A stretch of 64,000 bases of DNA from Rhodospirillales bacterium (GTDB taxonomy: Bacteria > Pseudomonadota > Alphaproteobacteria > Micavibrionales > Micavibrionaceae). Below the pieces are notes generated by a model. The model saw only the letters and a list, made by a program, of their open reading frames with translations. It did not search any database and had not been told where the DNA came from. The position numbers and the translations under genes were made by a program. The DNA is taken from the NCBI GenBank assembly GCA_020638295.1, contig JACKIU010000003.1, positions 200,905 to 264,904 on the forward strand, given 5' to 3'. Below are positions 17,176-25,597 of this stretch, piece after piece (position 1 is the stretch's first letter; each line of letters starts with the position of its first letter).

Positions 17176-18219
17176 ATGGTGAAGCAAAAGCACATTTTAG
17201 AGGCGTTAAAGAATGTTCCTGATCCGGCAGGGACCAGTGATATCGTTGCAGCCGGTATGGTTTCGGGCTTGCAGATTGATCAGGGCGGGCGTGTGCTTTT
17301 CATGATTGAGGTCGACCCGCAAAAGGGCGCGGCGCTTGAGCCTTTACGCCAGCAAGCCGAAGCTGTGGTGGCGCAGGTTAAAGGCGTACGCAAAGTGACG
17401 GCGGTGCTGACGGCGGAAAAAGACGCGCTTGCCAATGACCCCGTGCCTGATCCGCACGGGATGGCGAAGAATCCACCCTTGAAATTGCCGATCAAGAAGA
17501 TCATTGCGGTGGCCTCGGGCAAGGGCGGGGTCGGGAAATCGACGGTGGCGGCGGGCCTCGCGCGCGGATTGGCGGCGCAGGGCCTTAAGGTCGGTGTGCT
17601 GGATGCGGATATTTACGGTCCTTCTCAGCCGAAATTGATGGGTGTGGAAGGCTATAAGCCTGAGCTTGATGAAGCGCGGCAATTGATTCCGGCTGAGGTT
17701 GAGAACGGTTTGAAGGTGATGTCGATTGGCTTCATGGTGGATGCCGGGAAGGCCTTGGTGTGGCGCGGGCCGATGGTGCAAAGCGCACTGTATCAGCTTT
17801 TCCGTGATGTGGCATGGGGCAGTGAAGACGCGCCGCTGGATGTGTTGATCGTTGATATGCCGCCCGGCACCGGCGATGCGCAGCTGACGTTGGCGCAAAA
17901 GGTGCCGGTCGATGGCGCGGTGATTGTTTCAACGCCGCAGGATCTGGCGTTGCTGGATGCGCGTAAGGCGCACGAGATGTTTCAGGCGGTTGGTGTGCCG
18001 ATCCTCGGAATTATTGAGAATATGAGTACGCATATTTGCTCGGCTTGCGGGCATGAGGAACATATTTTCGGTCATGGTGGCGCGAAGGTCGAGGCGGAAA
18101 GGCTCGGTGTGCCGTTTTTAGGGGAAATTCCGTTAAGCATGGATATCCGTGCTCAGGCCGATGCGGGGCAGGCTTATGATTTGCCTGCTCAGATTGGCGA
18201 AAAATTATTTCCGTTCTAA
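17176..18219 (+). CDS. Mrp/ApbC/NBP35-family iron-sulfur carrier ATPase
   Basis: 347 residues from ATG 17176, with AAGG upstream; an open extension to 17074 lacks similarity. An N-terminal DUF59/MIP18-like domain (KQKHILEALKNVPDPAGTSD) is followed by a P-loop ATPase with the deviant Walker A GKGGVGKST, then DADIYGPSQPKLMG and the DMPPGTGDAQLTL motif. The CSAC pair in ICSACGHEEHIFG binds the cluster. Such proteins assemble or deliver Fe-S clusters. The stop overlaps the convergent folA end by 15 bases. Confidence 0.93.
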   Translation: MVKQKHILEALKNVPDPAGTSDIVAAGMVSGLQIDQGGRVLFMIEVDPQKGAALEPLRQQAEAVVAQVKGVRKVTAVLTAEKDALANDPVPDPHGMAKNPPLKLPIKKIIAVASGKGGVGKSTVAAGLARGLAAQGLKVGVLDADIYGPSQPKLMGVEGYKPELDEARQLIPAEVENGLKVMSIGFMVDAGKALVWRGPMVQSALYQLFRDVAWGSEDAPLDVLIVDMPPGTGDAQLTLAQKVPVDGAVIVSTPQDLALLDARKAHEMFQAVGVPILGIIENMSTHICSACGHEEHIFGHGGAKVEAERLGVPFLGEIPLSMDIRAQADAGQAYDLPAQIGEKLFPF

Positions 18220-18798
18220 CGTATAAAACGTAAAGGCGGGGCGGTCGCCTTCGGGGTCGGCATCATGTTTTTCTTCGGCGGCAATGGTCCATTCGTTCCA
18301 GTCAAATTCCGGGAAGAAGGTGTCGCCTTCGTAATCGCGCTCAAGCATGGTGAGGTAGAGGCGCTCGATTAGCGGGAGGGTTTCTTTATAAATCTGGCCG
18401 CCGCCGGTGATGAAGACTTCATCGACGCCCATCTCGTTGGCCATGTCTTTCATCGCGGCGATGCCATCTTTCAGCGAAGCATAGAGGAACGGGCCTTCGT
18501 TGATTTTGCGCTCGGCCTCAGGTTCTTCGGGTTCCATGTCTTTGTAAATCGGGGTTGGGTTGTCGTTGGGCATGTTTTGAAAGGCGCGGCTGACGACAAT
18601 ATTGGGGCGGCCGGGGAGCGGTTTGCCGAGGCTCTCATAGGATTTGCGGCCCATCAGGATCGGCTTGCCCAGTGTCGTGCGCTTGAAATGTTTGAGGTCT
18701 TCGGGCAGATGCCAGATCAGGCCGTTATCCTTGCCGATGACGTGGTTTTTCGCGATGGCGACGATTGAGCTTAAGATGATATGGGGCTTGCTATTCAT
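18205..18798 (-). CDS. folA: dihydrofolate reductase
   Basis: 197 residues from ATG 18798; the longer frame upstream crosses folB and is rejected. DHFR marks are SIVAIAKNHVIGKDNGLIWHL, the DLKHFKRTTLG helix with active-site Asp, GRKSYESLGKPLPGR and the FITGGGQIY motif. A charged insert of about 25 residues (KDMEPEEPEAERKINEGP) makes it longer than E. coli FolA. It restores tetrahydrofolate after ThyA, whose gene is 1.5 kb away. Divergent from folB with 24 bases between the start codons. Confidence 0.93.
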   Translation of the reverse strand: MNSKPHIILSSIVAIAKNHVIGKDNGLIWHLPEDLKHFKRTTLGKPILMGRKSYESLGKPLPGRPNIVVSRAFQNMPNDNPTPIYKDMEPEEPEAERKINEGPFLYASLKDGIAAMKDMANEMGVDEVFITGGGQIYKETLPLIERLYLTMLERDYEGDTFFPEFDWNEWTIAAEEKHDADPEGDRPAFTFYTLERK

Positions 18799-18822
18799 TA
18801 TGACTCCTATATAAGCCATAAA

Positions 18823-19221
18823 ATGCAAAAAGACAGCTTTGTAAAGGTTATCGTGAAGGATTTGGTTGTGGATGTCCGTATTGGGCTGCACGATCATGAA
18901 AAGGCGGACGGGCGCAGCCAGCGCATTATCGTGAATGTCGAGTTGTTTGCTGGTGTGCAGGGGTATCTGAAAGATGCCAATCGCGAGACGATTATTGATT
19001 ACGATGATATTTACAGCGGGATCAAGCAATGGTCCCAGAACGGGCATACGGAGCTGATCGAGACATATTTGCAGGATTTGTTAGGGCTGTGCTTCCGCTA
19101 TGAGAAAGTCACGGCTGCGCGCGTGTCGATTACCAAGCCGGACATCTTTGAAAATGCCGATCAGGTCGGGGTCGAGGTGTTTATGACCCGCGCGGATTGG
19201 GAAAATAAACAACAAATTTGA
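18823..19221 (+). CDS. folB: dihydroneopterin aldolase family protein
   Basis: 132 residues, the usual FolB size, from ATG 18823. It shows VKVIVKDLVVDVRIGLHDHE, then the RSQRIIVNVEL strand, the TIIDYDDIYSGI segment and RVSITKPDIFENADQVGVEV with the usual Lys-Pro. FolB cleaves dihydroneopterin to the hydroxymethyl pterin in folate synthesis. It is divergently transcribed from folA, with a very short shared promoter region. Some family members are epimerases or have other substrates. Confidence 0.85.
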   Translation: MQKDSFVKVIVKDLVVDVRIGLHDHEKADGRSQRIIVNVELFAGVQGYLKDANRETIIDYDDIYSGIKQWSQNGHTELIETYLQDLLGLCFRYEKVTAARVSITKPDIFENADQVGVEVFMTRADWENKQQI

Positions 19222-19280
19222 CATATTATTTTAGTTTCTGTATGTTTCCTCATCGTTCGATATAGTAAGAGAATTATTGC

Positions 19281-20250
19281 ATGATTTTACGGGGTGTCGC
19301 AGTTGCTATGACGGGAAAAAACCATGATGTAAACATCATGGTGACGTCTATTCAAATGGAAGAAGGGGCTGCGAATGATAACATCGAAATGGGTGAGCGT
19401 TGTTATGATTTTCGCCTTGATCTTTGTGATAAAGATGCAGTTATTGACGCATTCAATCGGGTTGCAACGACGCTTAATGAAGTTGTCGATATGCAGGAGC
19501 GGCATTTAGCAAAGATCGGTGAGCCTTACCGGCCCGTGGCCCTGATTGTTGGAGATAAGCAGGGAGGAATTTCGACTATCAATCTTTGCGCAAGACTTTG
19601 TTTAATTTGCCGGACGAATTAAAGCTACAGCGTGAGGATATGCGTGATATTTGCAAAAAACTTTCACAATCCTTAAGAAAGTCTGTTTTGAAAATTCCTC
19701 GCTTTACCTACCATCATAATGATGAGGTTTCATCAGATGAGCGCCTCGCTGCGTTGGATAAAGAGAACGAATTTTTAGCGCGAAAAAAGGCAGAGTTGGA
19801 CACGGGTGAGGAGAAGGCTCTTGAGGCTTGTGGATTATGCGGTAAGGGATGGTTACAATTACGGGCTCAGCGTTAGGCAGTCATCTTCATCTCCGGACAA
19901 CTGGCGCGATAACTGGCATCTTCGAGGTGAGCTCGACGTAAGAGGCGCCCAGTATAATGATGAAAGAGGTCTTGCTCCTGTAGACTCTTATGCGGGGTGG
20001 CATCCTACAATCAAGCTGGCATTTAATCTGGCTTTTAAAAAGAGCTGTCGGTTTTCCGGCGAATATAGAATGTAAGTTGCCTTACGAAAAGCGTTCAAGG
20101 TTTTTTCAGGACCCTTTGCGGTTGATGGTTATGGACCAACTCGATGTGGCGCACGGTCGTAACAGCGAGCATAATATCTCGATCAATTATAGAGATTTTG
20201 AGGCTGGCTTTTATTGTGCGCGTTTTGAGACACTCGGCAGCGCGCGATAA
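19281..20250 (+). pseudogene. unknown gene broken by three one-base frameshifts
   Basis: Three reading frames carry one continuous protein-like sequence in turn. Frame one ends near ALIVGDKQGG. A lost base near 19557 moves to DYQSLRKTLFNLPDELKLQR. An extra T near 19828 moves to VDYAVRDGYNYGLSVRQ. An extra A in the run at 20039-20043 moves to KRAVGFPANIECKLPYEKR and on to the stop. Joined, it would be about 320 residues, largely polar, with no family I recognise. All three changes fall in short homopolymers, so either the gene is decaying or the assembly has indel errors. It lies between folB and thyA. Confidence 0.7.
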
Positions 20251-20256
20251 TTCGTT

Positions 20257-21051
20257 CTAAACCGCAACTTTGGCTTTAATATGCGGGTGGGCTTCGTAGC
20301 CGACCAGTTCGAAATCTTCATACTTAAAATCGAAGATGTTGGTGACAGCTTCGTTTATACGCATTTCCGGCAGGGGGCAAGGTTTGCGCGATAGCTGCTC
20401 TTTGGCTTGCTCGATATGGTTGGAATAGAGGTGCGCATCGCCGAATGTATGGATGAATTCGCCGGGTTTGAGGCCGGTCACCTGCGCGACCATCATGGTG
20501 AGTAAGGCATAAGAGGCAATGTTAAACGGTACGCCGAGGAAGATGTCGGCGGAGCGCTGATAAAGCTGGCAGCTGAGTTTCCCATCGGCGACGTAGAATT
20601 GGAAAAACGCATGGCAGGGCGGCAGGGCCATTTGGTCGACTACGCCGGGGTTATAGGCGACGACCAGCAGGCGGCGGCTGTCGGGATTTTTCTTGATTTG
20701 CTCAATCACATTGGAGAGTTGGTCGATGGTTTGCCCATCCGCTGTGCGCCAGCTGCGCCATTGTTCGCCGTAAACAGGGCCGAGATCGCCGTTTTTGTCA
20801 GCCCATTCATCCCAGATACGTACACCGTTATCCTTGAGATATTTGATGTTGGTATCCCCGGCGATGAACCAGAGCAGCTCGTGGATGATGGATTTGAGGT
20901 GGCATTTTTTGGTGGTGACCAGCGGGAAGCCTTTGGCTAGATCAAATCGCATCTGGCGGCCAAAAACGCTGAGCGTGCCGGTGCCGGTGCGGTCTTCTTT
21001 TTTGCAGCCGTTGTCCAGCACATCACGCATGAGATTGAGATATTGTTCCAT
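20257..21051 (-). CDS. thyA: thymidylate synthase
   Basis: 264 residues from ATG 21051, exactly the E. coli ThyA length. It shows the RTGTGTLSVFGRQMRFDL start, TTKKCHLKSIIHELLWF, GPVYGEQWRSW and the catalytic cysteine in ALPPCHAFFQFYV, followed by the LYQRSADIFLGVPFNIASYA signature. It methylates dUMP with methylene-tetrahydrofolate and makes dihydrofolate, the FolA substrate. Convergent with the broken gene before it. Confidence 0.97.
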   Translation of the reverse strand: MEQYLNLMRDVLDNGCKKEDRTGTGTLSVFGRQMRFDLAKGFPLVTTKKCHLKSIIHELLWFIAGDTNIKYLKDNGVRIWDEWADKNGDLGPVYGEQWRSWRTADGQTIDQLSNVIEQIKKNPDSRRLLVVAYNPGVVDQMALPPCHAFFQFYVADGKLSCQLYQRSADIFLGVPFNIASYALLTMMVAQVTGLKPGEFIHTFGDAHLYSNHIEQAKEQLSRKPCPLPEMRINEAVTNIFDFKYEDFELVGYEAHPHIKAKVAV

Positions 21052-21189
21052 AATTCTCAATATGGGTGATTCCCCCTGCAAGGCAAAGAGGGCGGATCGG
21101 GCCGCACACAGAAAAATTTTTGACATAATTTTATTTTTGTTTATAAATAGCGTGTTTGTAGAATAACGATACGAATACAGGGGCTGCGT

Positions 21190-22254
21190 ATGAGTGATTT
21201 TGATTACGAATTTTCCAGTGCCGCGACGGATTTATTTACCAGTGGAGTCAAGGTGGGGATTGCGTGCGATCTTTATGCCATGGTTGGGCAGGGCTGGAAT
21301 GGTTTTTGTAAAGATGGTTCTTTGAAGTTTGATCTTGCACGCTTTTTGATTCTGGCGCAGCAGGCCGGGCATGATGTCGCGGTTTTTGTCGATGAAGGTG
21401 ATAATCCGTCTGTTATGTTGAAGCGCTTTCAAAAAGACATCCTGCCGAAACTTGCCGATGAAATGGGGCTGAACGATGGGCAACGCGAAGCGTTTCGTGA
21501 TGTGCTGGTCGGAGCGCGCGGCGGCGGAACAAGTGAAAATCCGCATCTTATCCTTGAAAGTGAGATTTCCGATATTCCGGGTTTTGGTGGCGGTCCGCAG
21601 GTGCGGATTCATCACGATCGCGCGATGACGTATATCAACTCAGAGGGTACGTGTTCATCTCTGGGACCTCGCAGGGTTGATACAATGGTTGAGAATCTGG
21701 TTAAAGACCCGGATTTGATGGCGCCGGTGAAGGCGGTTGAACCGGTGAAGAAAGGCTATCAGACGCAAAATCCAAAGGTATTTGTCTCAGATGTCAACGG
21801 AACGCTGTATGACGGTGATGTTCTGCGCGAAGATTATATGCGCGCGCTGATTAACTTGCACCGGGCCGGGCATCGGGTGATTATCAGTTCCGCCAATCCT
21901 GAGGATGCGCAGAAGATGCTTCAGGGCGATATTTGGAAAATTGACGCGATTTTCGATGATCTGGCGGTTAGTGCGGAGCAACGGGTCGAATTTGTTGAGG
22001 CTGTGTTGTTCGCAATTCATAAAAAAGGGCAGCGTTATCCGGACGGTGTCGGTTTGCCCGATGTGCAGTGTGATGATTATAGAGGCGGCCTTGTCGCCTT
22101 GCATCATATGTTTCCCTCGGGGAATGAGTTTGAACAATTTGTCGATATGGCGCGCGTGAGTCCGGTGGACGCCGATGAGGCGCTGCGCGATTTTATCGAG
22201 GAGCAGGTTCCCCTTTTGGAGCATGATACCGGACCCGGCGCTCACAGACCTTAA
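21190..22254 (+). CDS. HAD-like protein with two degenerate halves
   Basis: 354 residues. The C-terminal half (from about residue 195) has a HAD-type motif I, KVFVSDVNGTLYDGDVL, in which the second acidic residue is Asn. Next comes a motif II-like strand RVIISSANPEDAQ and later CDDYRGG. The N-terminal half repeats the pattern weakly (VKVGIACDLYAMVGQGW, then GHDVAVFVDEGDNPS). The Asp-to-Asn change at the usual general-acid site suggests a binding or altered catalytic role. Substrate unknown. It lies just upstream of the tmRNA gene on the same strand. Confidence 0.6.
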   Translation: MSDFDYEFSSAATDLFTSGVKVGIACDLYAMVGQGWNGFCKDGSLKFDLARFLILAQQAGHDVAVFVDEGDNPSVMLKRFQKDILPKLADEMGLNDGQREAFRDVLVGARGGGTSENPHLILESEISDIPGFGGGPQVRIHHDRAMTYINSEGTCSSLGPRRVDTMVENLVKDPDLMAPVKAVEPVKKGYQTQNPKVFVSDVNGTLYDGDVLREDYMRALINLHRAGHRVIISSANPEDAQKMLQGDIWKIDAIFDDLAVSAEQRVEFVEAVLFAIHKKGQRYPDGVGLPDVQCDDYRGGLVALHHMFPSGNEFEQFVDMARVSPVDADEALRDFIEEQVPLLEHDTGPGAHRP

Positions 22255-22259
22255 AAACC

Positions 22260-22288
22260 TTCCCAAAAATTAAAGTTTATCTTATAAT
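22260..22288 (+). promoter_or_regulatory. probable tmRNA promoter
   Basis: A perfect TATAAT box (22283-22288) stands 17 bases after a TTCCCA hexamer (22260-22265). It is six bases downstream of the preceding stop codon and just before the acceptor piece of the tmRNA. Confidence 0.55.
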
Positions 22289-22295
22289 GGTAGTT

Positions 22296-22665
22296 GCCGG
22301 GCATGTCCCGGTTATGACGCTAAACGCGGTTGCGGCATAAGCGTTCGTGGACCCGGGGGCAGTACCCGGCAGCTCCACCATCTTTAGCTTTGCTAGGCTA
22401 AAGAACATGGGGCTGAAACAGGATCGACACACGTAGTAAAGGCATCATGCGGCGTTCGGCAATCCGCCGTTACCGGATAATCGTTATAAATGCAAACGAC
22501 AATCATGCATTTGTAGCTGCTAACGACAACATCTTTGGTGATGTCGCTGGTGAAACTAAAGCCGCTTAATGGCGCTTTAGGTTAGCTACGCACTAATTCC
22601 TAAGGCTTAATGCGCTTTAGGTGGGGCCCGGGCCGAGCCTAGTAACAGAATCGGCCCACTTTTCT
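22296..22665 (+). ncRNA. ssrA: transfer-messenger RNA, circularly permuted two-piece (alphaproteobacterial) form
   Basis: The acceptor piece comes first and ends in CAGCTCCACCA (22370-22380), with a T-arm CCGGG-GGCAGTA-CCCGG. A 28-base spacer follows. The coding piece begins GGGGCTGAAACAGGATCGAC (22409), whose GGGGCTG pairs with CAGCTCC to make the acceptor stem. The tag frame starts at GCA 22492 and stops at TAA 22567-22569. It encodes ANDNHAFVA and then ANDNIFGDVAGETKAA, 25 residues, long for a tmRNA tag and with AANDN twice if the charged alanine is counted. The exact ends of the two mature pieces are estimates. It rescues stalled ribosomes; SspB is encoded 3 kb away. Confidence 0.95.
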
Positions 22666-22760
22666 CAGCATCATATCCGGCTCGGCCCTTCTTGTTTTAA
22701 GGCAAACAAAACCTTCGGTTTTGCTTTGCGCCGAGCCTAGTAACAGAATCGGCCCACTTT
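22632..22760 (+). repeat. duplicated 31-base hairpin at the 3' end of tmRNA
   Basis: Identical 31-base units at 22632-22662 and 22730-22760. Each holds GGCCGA or GCCGA, then CCTAGTAACAGAA, then TCGGC, and can form a stem-loop. The first copy is the 3' part of the coding piece. Between the copies lies another hairpin (CAAAACC-TTCG-GGTTTTG). The second copy has no evident gene of its own. Confidence 0.8.
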
Positions 22761-22810
22761 CTTTTCCCCTTTCCCGTTGACGATTTTTGTGGCTCAGGCA
22801 TCATATTGTG

Positions 22811-24778
22811 ATGATTGATGAATCTTATGATCCGCGTCCTGCTTTTTATGCGCTGTCTGCCGGTTTGTGGCTGGTGGGGTTTATGTTTGCGTTGATGCCG
22901 CTGGAGGCGTATGAGGCCGAAAGCTTTTTGATGGCGGTGCTTTGTGTTGGGGCTAGTGCTTTGAGTGTGCTGGCTGTAGCGCCGCTGACGGCTCTCAAAA
23001 CCATGATGCGTACACCGCTTGTCTGGCTGGCGCTGGGGTTTTGGGGGCTGGCGCTGGCAAGCGTTTTGTTCTCTGAAATTCCGTTTGTCAGTTTCATCTA
23101 TTTTGCTTTTTTTAGCGTTTTTCCGTTCAGCGCGTTTATTGTGGCGGCTTCCGGCAGGACGGACGCTTTGCTGAAACCGTTGGGCTATGGGTTGGCGGCG
23201 GTGTTCGCGATTTTAGCGCTGTCGTGTCTGGCGCAGTATTTTTTTATTCCGGAATGGTTGCTTAACGGTGCGGTGTGCTGGCCGCTGGCCAATCCGAATT
23301 CGCTGGCCGGGCTGTTGTCTTTAGGGTTTTTCGCCAGCGTCGGTTGGATGTTGGGCGGGCGGAGCCGCGTTGAGGCGAATGCCGCGTTGGTTGTGGCGGG
23401 GTTGTTATTTGCGGCGATTTTAACGACCGAGAGTCGTGGGGCGCTGGCGGCTTTGGTGCCGACTTTAACGGTTCTTTTGGCTTTTGCGCGCGGGGTTGTA
23501 TTTCAGCATGCGCGGTGTTTGGGCGCTTTGGGACTTGTGTGTTTGCTGGCGTTTGTTGCGCTCAGCGTATTTGTGCCGATGGGAGTGAAATCTCCATTCG
23601 CTTCGCTGGAAAGTACATTCTCAGGCGCGCAGTCCGTGTTGTGGAGCCGTCCGGCGATCTGGGCTTCGGCTTGGCAGATTTTTCAGCAGCATATCTGGAC
23701 AGGGACGGGCATCGGCACGTTTTTTCTCTATTACCCTGAGGTGCGTTCGGTGGATGACGCCAGTACGGCTGGGCTTATGGTCCATAACGATCCTTTGCAA
23801 TTTTTAGTAGAGTTTGGCGTGCTCGGCCCGATGGTGTTTTACGGGTTTATTCTGGCGGCAGTGTGGATGAGTGTACGTGCCATAAGAGGGTTGGCCAAGG
23901 ATGATCTTCGGCGGGTTTATATTCTGGTGCCGTTTTGCGGTTTGATGGCGATGGTCGGGCATGCGCATATCACATTTCACTTCCATGTTTTGTCGATTTT
24001 GATGGCGGGTGGGGCGCTGCTCGGCTTTTGGTTTGTTCAGGTTAAGAGCCTTTCAGTGAACACGGCGGGCAATGCGCACATTTGTTACGAAAAGCCTTTT
24101 GTTCGCTTGCTTGCAGCTGTACCTGTTATTGTTGCTTTAGCTGTTTTTAGCCAATCTCAAGGGAGTGAAATTCTGGTTAACCGAGCGGAAAATGCTCTAG
24201 CCAAAAGCGATATGCAGGATTATGCGCAGGCGGTGAACCGGGCCGGGGAATTGTCGGGTAATCGGAATGCGCGGGCGATGATTTCGGCGACGCATGTGCC
24301 GCTCGGGATTGTTCAGTTGAACGGGCCGTTGTTGCCGAAAGACAGCTTGGGCAATTTGCAACTTCAGATTGATTTTCTTTTGGATAGGGCCGAGGCCGCC
24401 AATCCACGACTGGCGCAAATTTATTACACGCGTGCGGAGGCGGCGTCCTATATTCAGCCGTTTTTGGCATCGGAGAGGGCGCCGGTCGACATCAAGGGGC
24501 AACTCCGTTATGCGCTGAAAATTGATCCGTTGCATCTGGCGTCGCGGATGAAGCTGGCGGATATCGCTTTACGCTCTGGTGATGAGATTGGCGCGCTGGA
24601 GATTTTGGAAGGTGGGCTGAATTGGCGCTATAAAACCTTACGTCCGCGCCTGTTTTTGGAAAAGACGTACGGGTTGGCGGTGCAGTTGGAACGTCTTGAT
24701 ATTGCAGAAAAAGCGCGCCACGAATTTAACCGCTATTTCCCGGATGAGCGTTTAGGAATGGAGGCTGTTTATGAATGA
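22811..24778 (+). CDS. O-antigen ligase-like membrane protein with C-terminal repeats
   Basis: About 655 residues from ATG 22811. The first 430 or so hold about 11-12 hydrophobic helices. The Wzy_C/O-antigen ligase region includes TTESRGALAALVPTL and GTGIGTFFLYYPEV, with a conserved HNDPLQFLVEFGVLGPM loop. The C-terminal 200 residues are soluble and helical, with TPR-like spacing (ALKIDPLHLASRMKLADIAL). Such proteins join or polymerise lipid-linked glycans at the periplasmic face, or glycosylate proteins. The architecture matches 43561-45423. It overlaps the next gene by 8 bases. Confidence 0.8.
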   Translation: MIDESYDPRPAFYALSAGLWLVGFMFALMPLEAYEAESFLMAVLCVGASALSVLAVAPLTALKTMMRTPLVWLALGFWGLALASVLFSEIPFVSFIYFAFFSVFPFSAFIVAASGRTDALLKPLGYGLAAVFAILALSCLAQYFFIPEWLLNGAVCWPLANPNSLAGLLSLGFFASVGWMLGGRSRVEANAALVVAGLLFAAILTTESRGALAALVPTLTVLLAFARGVVFQHARCLGALGLVCLLAFVALSVFVPMGVKSPFASLESTFSGAQSVLWSRPAIWASAWQIFQQHIWTGTGIGTFFLYYPEVRSVDDASTAGLMVHNDPLQFLVEFGVLGPMVFYGFILAAVWMSVRAIRGLAKDDLRRVYILVPFCGLMAMVGHAHITFHFHVLSILMAGGALLGFWFVQVKSLSVNTAGNAHICYEKPFVRLLAAVPVIVALAVFSQSQGSEILVNRAENALAKSDMQDYAQAVNRAGELSGNRNARAMISATHVPLGIVQLNGPLLPKDSLGNLQLQIDFLLDRAEAANPRLAQIYYTRAEAASYIQPFLASERAPVDIKGQLRYALKIDPLHLASRMKLADIALRSGDEIGALEILEGGLNWRYKTLRPRLFLEKTYGLAVQLERLDIAEKARHEFNRYFPDERLGMEAVYE

Positions 24779-25457
24779 GGTATTTGTCATACCGCCGTTG
24801 TTAAGCGTTGTTTGCGTGTTGCTGGGCGCGGGGGCATTTTTCGCGCCGCATATCTGGTTGATTGGCAAGCTGCGGGCTGCAGATTCTGCTTTTGCCGGCC
24901 AATCGCTGACGCGATGTACGTACGGGAATGTGATGGCGATGTTTTTTTCCGGCGTGGCCGTTTCCCAAGTTCTTGCGGTTATATCCGGGCAAGGTGTTTT
25001 GTGGTTTGAGATGATTTTGATGCTGGCTCTGGTTTTTGGAGCATTTGCTTTGGGCCGGGTCGGTGGGCTGAGCGGTGTAAATCTTGTCCGTGCCGTGCCG
25101 CTCTATTGGCTGGTGCGTAATGTTGCGGTTTTGGCGTTTGCTCTGGCCGGTTTTGCGTTGTTTCAATTGTTGCTCAGTGTCTTTGGTTTTGCGCGCGATA
25201 CACTTCAGTTGGGTGTGGCGCCGGTGCGTGAGGCGACCTTTGTCAGCGGTGGGGTGCTGATTGCGACACTGTATAAACTGTATATGAATGTGCGGCATTG
25301 GGATGTGGTGGCGGTCCACAACGGGTTTAGCCGTTTGATCTGGCCGTTGGTTTTGGGGTTGTTTTTCTGGATGTTGCCTTTGCTGCTGAATGAGATTGCG
25401 CATTCGGAAGAATTTCACGAAATGCTTAACCGTACGCCGCCTTTGCAACGGGCTTGA
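24771..25457 (+). CDS. hypothetical membrane protein
   Basis: 228 residues with about six hydrophobic helices (PPLLSVVCVLLGAGAFFAP, MILMLALVFGAFALG, RNVAVLAFALAGFALFQLLL, LIWPLVLGLFFWMLPLLL). No family recognised. It starts inside the end of the O-antigen ligase-like gene (ATGAATGA), so it is translationally coupled and may assist that enzyme; this is inference from position only. Confidence 0.7.
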   Translation: MNEVFVIPPLLSVVCVLLGAGAFFAPHIWLIGKLRAADSAFAGQSLTRCTYGNVMAMFFSGVAVSQVLAVISGQGVLWFEMILMLALVFGAFALGRVGGLSGVNLVRAVPLYWLVRNVAVLAFALAGFALFQLLLSVFGFARDTLQLGVAPVREATFVSGGVLIATLYKLYMNVRHWDVVAVHNGFSRLIWPLVLGLFFWMLPLLLNEIAHSEEFHEMLNRTPPLQRA

Positions 25458-25597
25458 GATTTATTCAAATCTTGTCCACAGGCAAGTGTGGACGTTTTGT
25501 GACTCCGGGCTGGTCTTTTGCCCATGTTTCGTGCGATTCATGAGGAAGAGTATTTCCACTCTTGATTTCCTTTAGCTGATCTGCACTGAATAGTTCC

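Noticed and set aside
18799..19047. N-terminal extension of folA
   Set aside because: It would run through the folB start and has no DHFR similarity; the ATG at 18798 gives the expected N-terminus.
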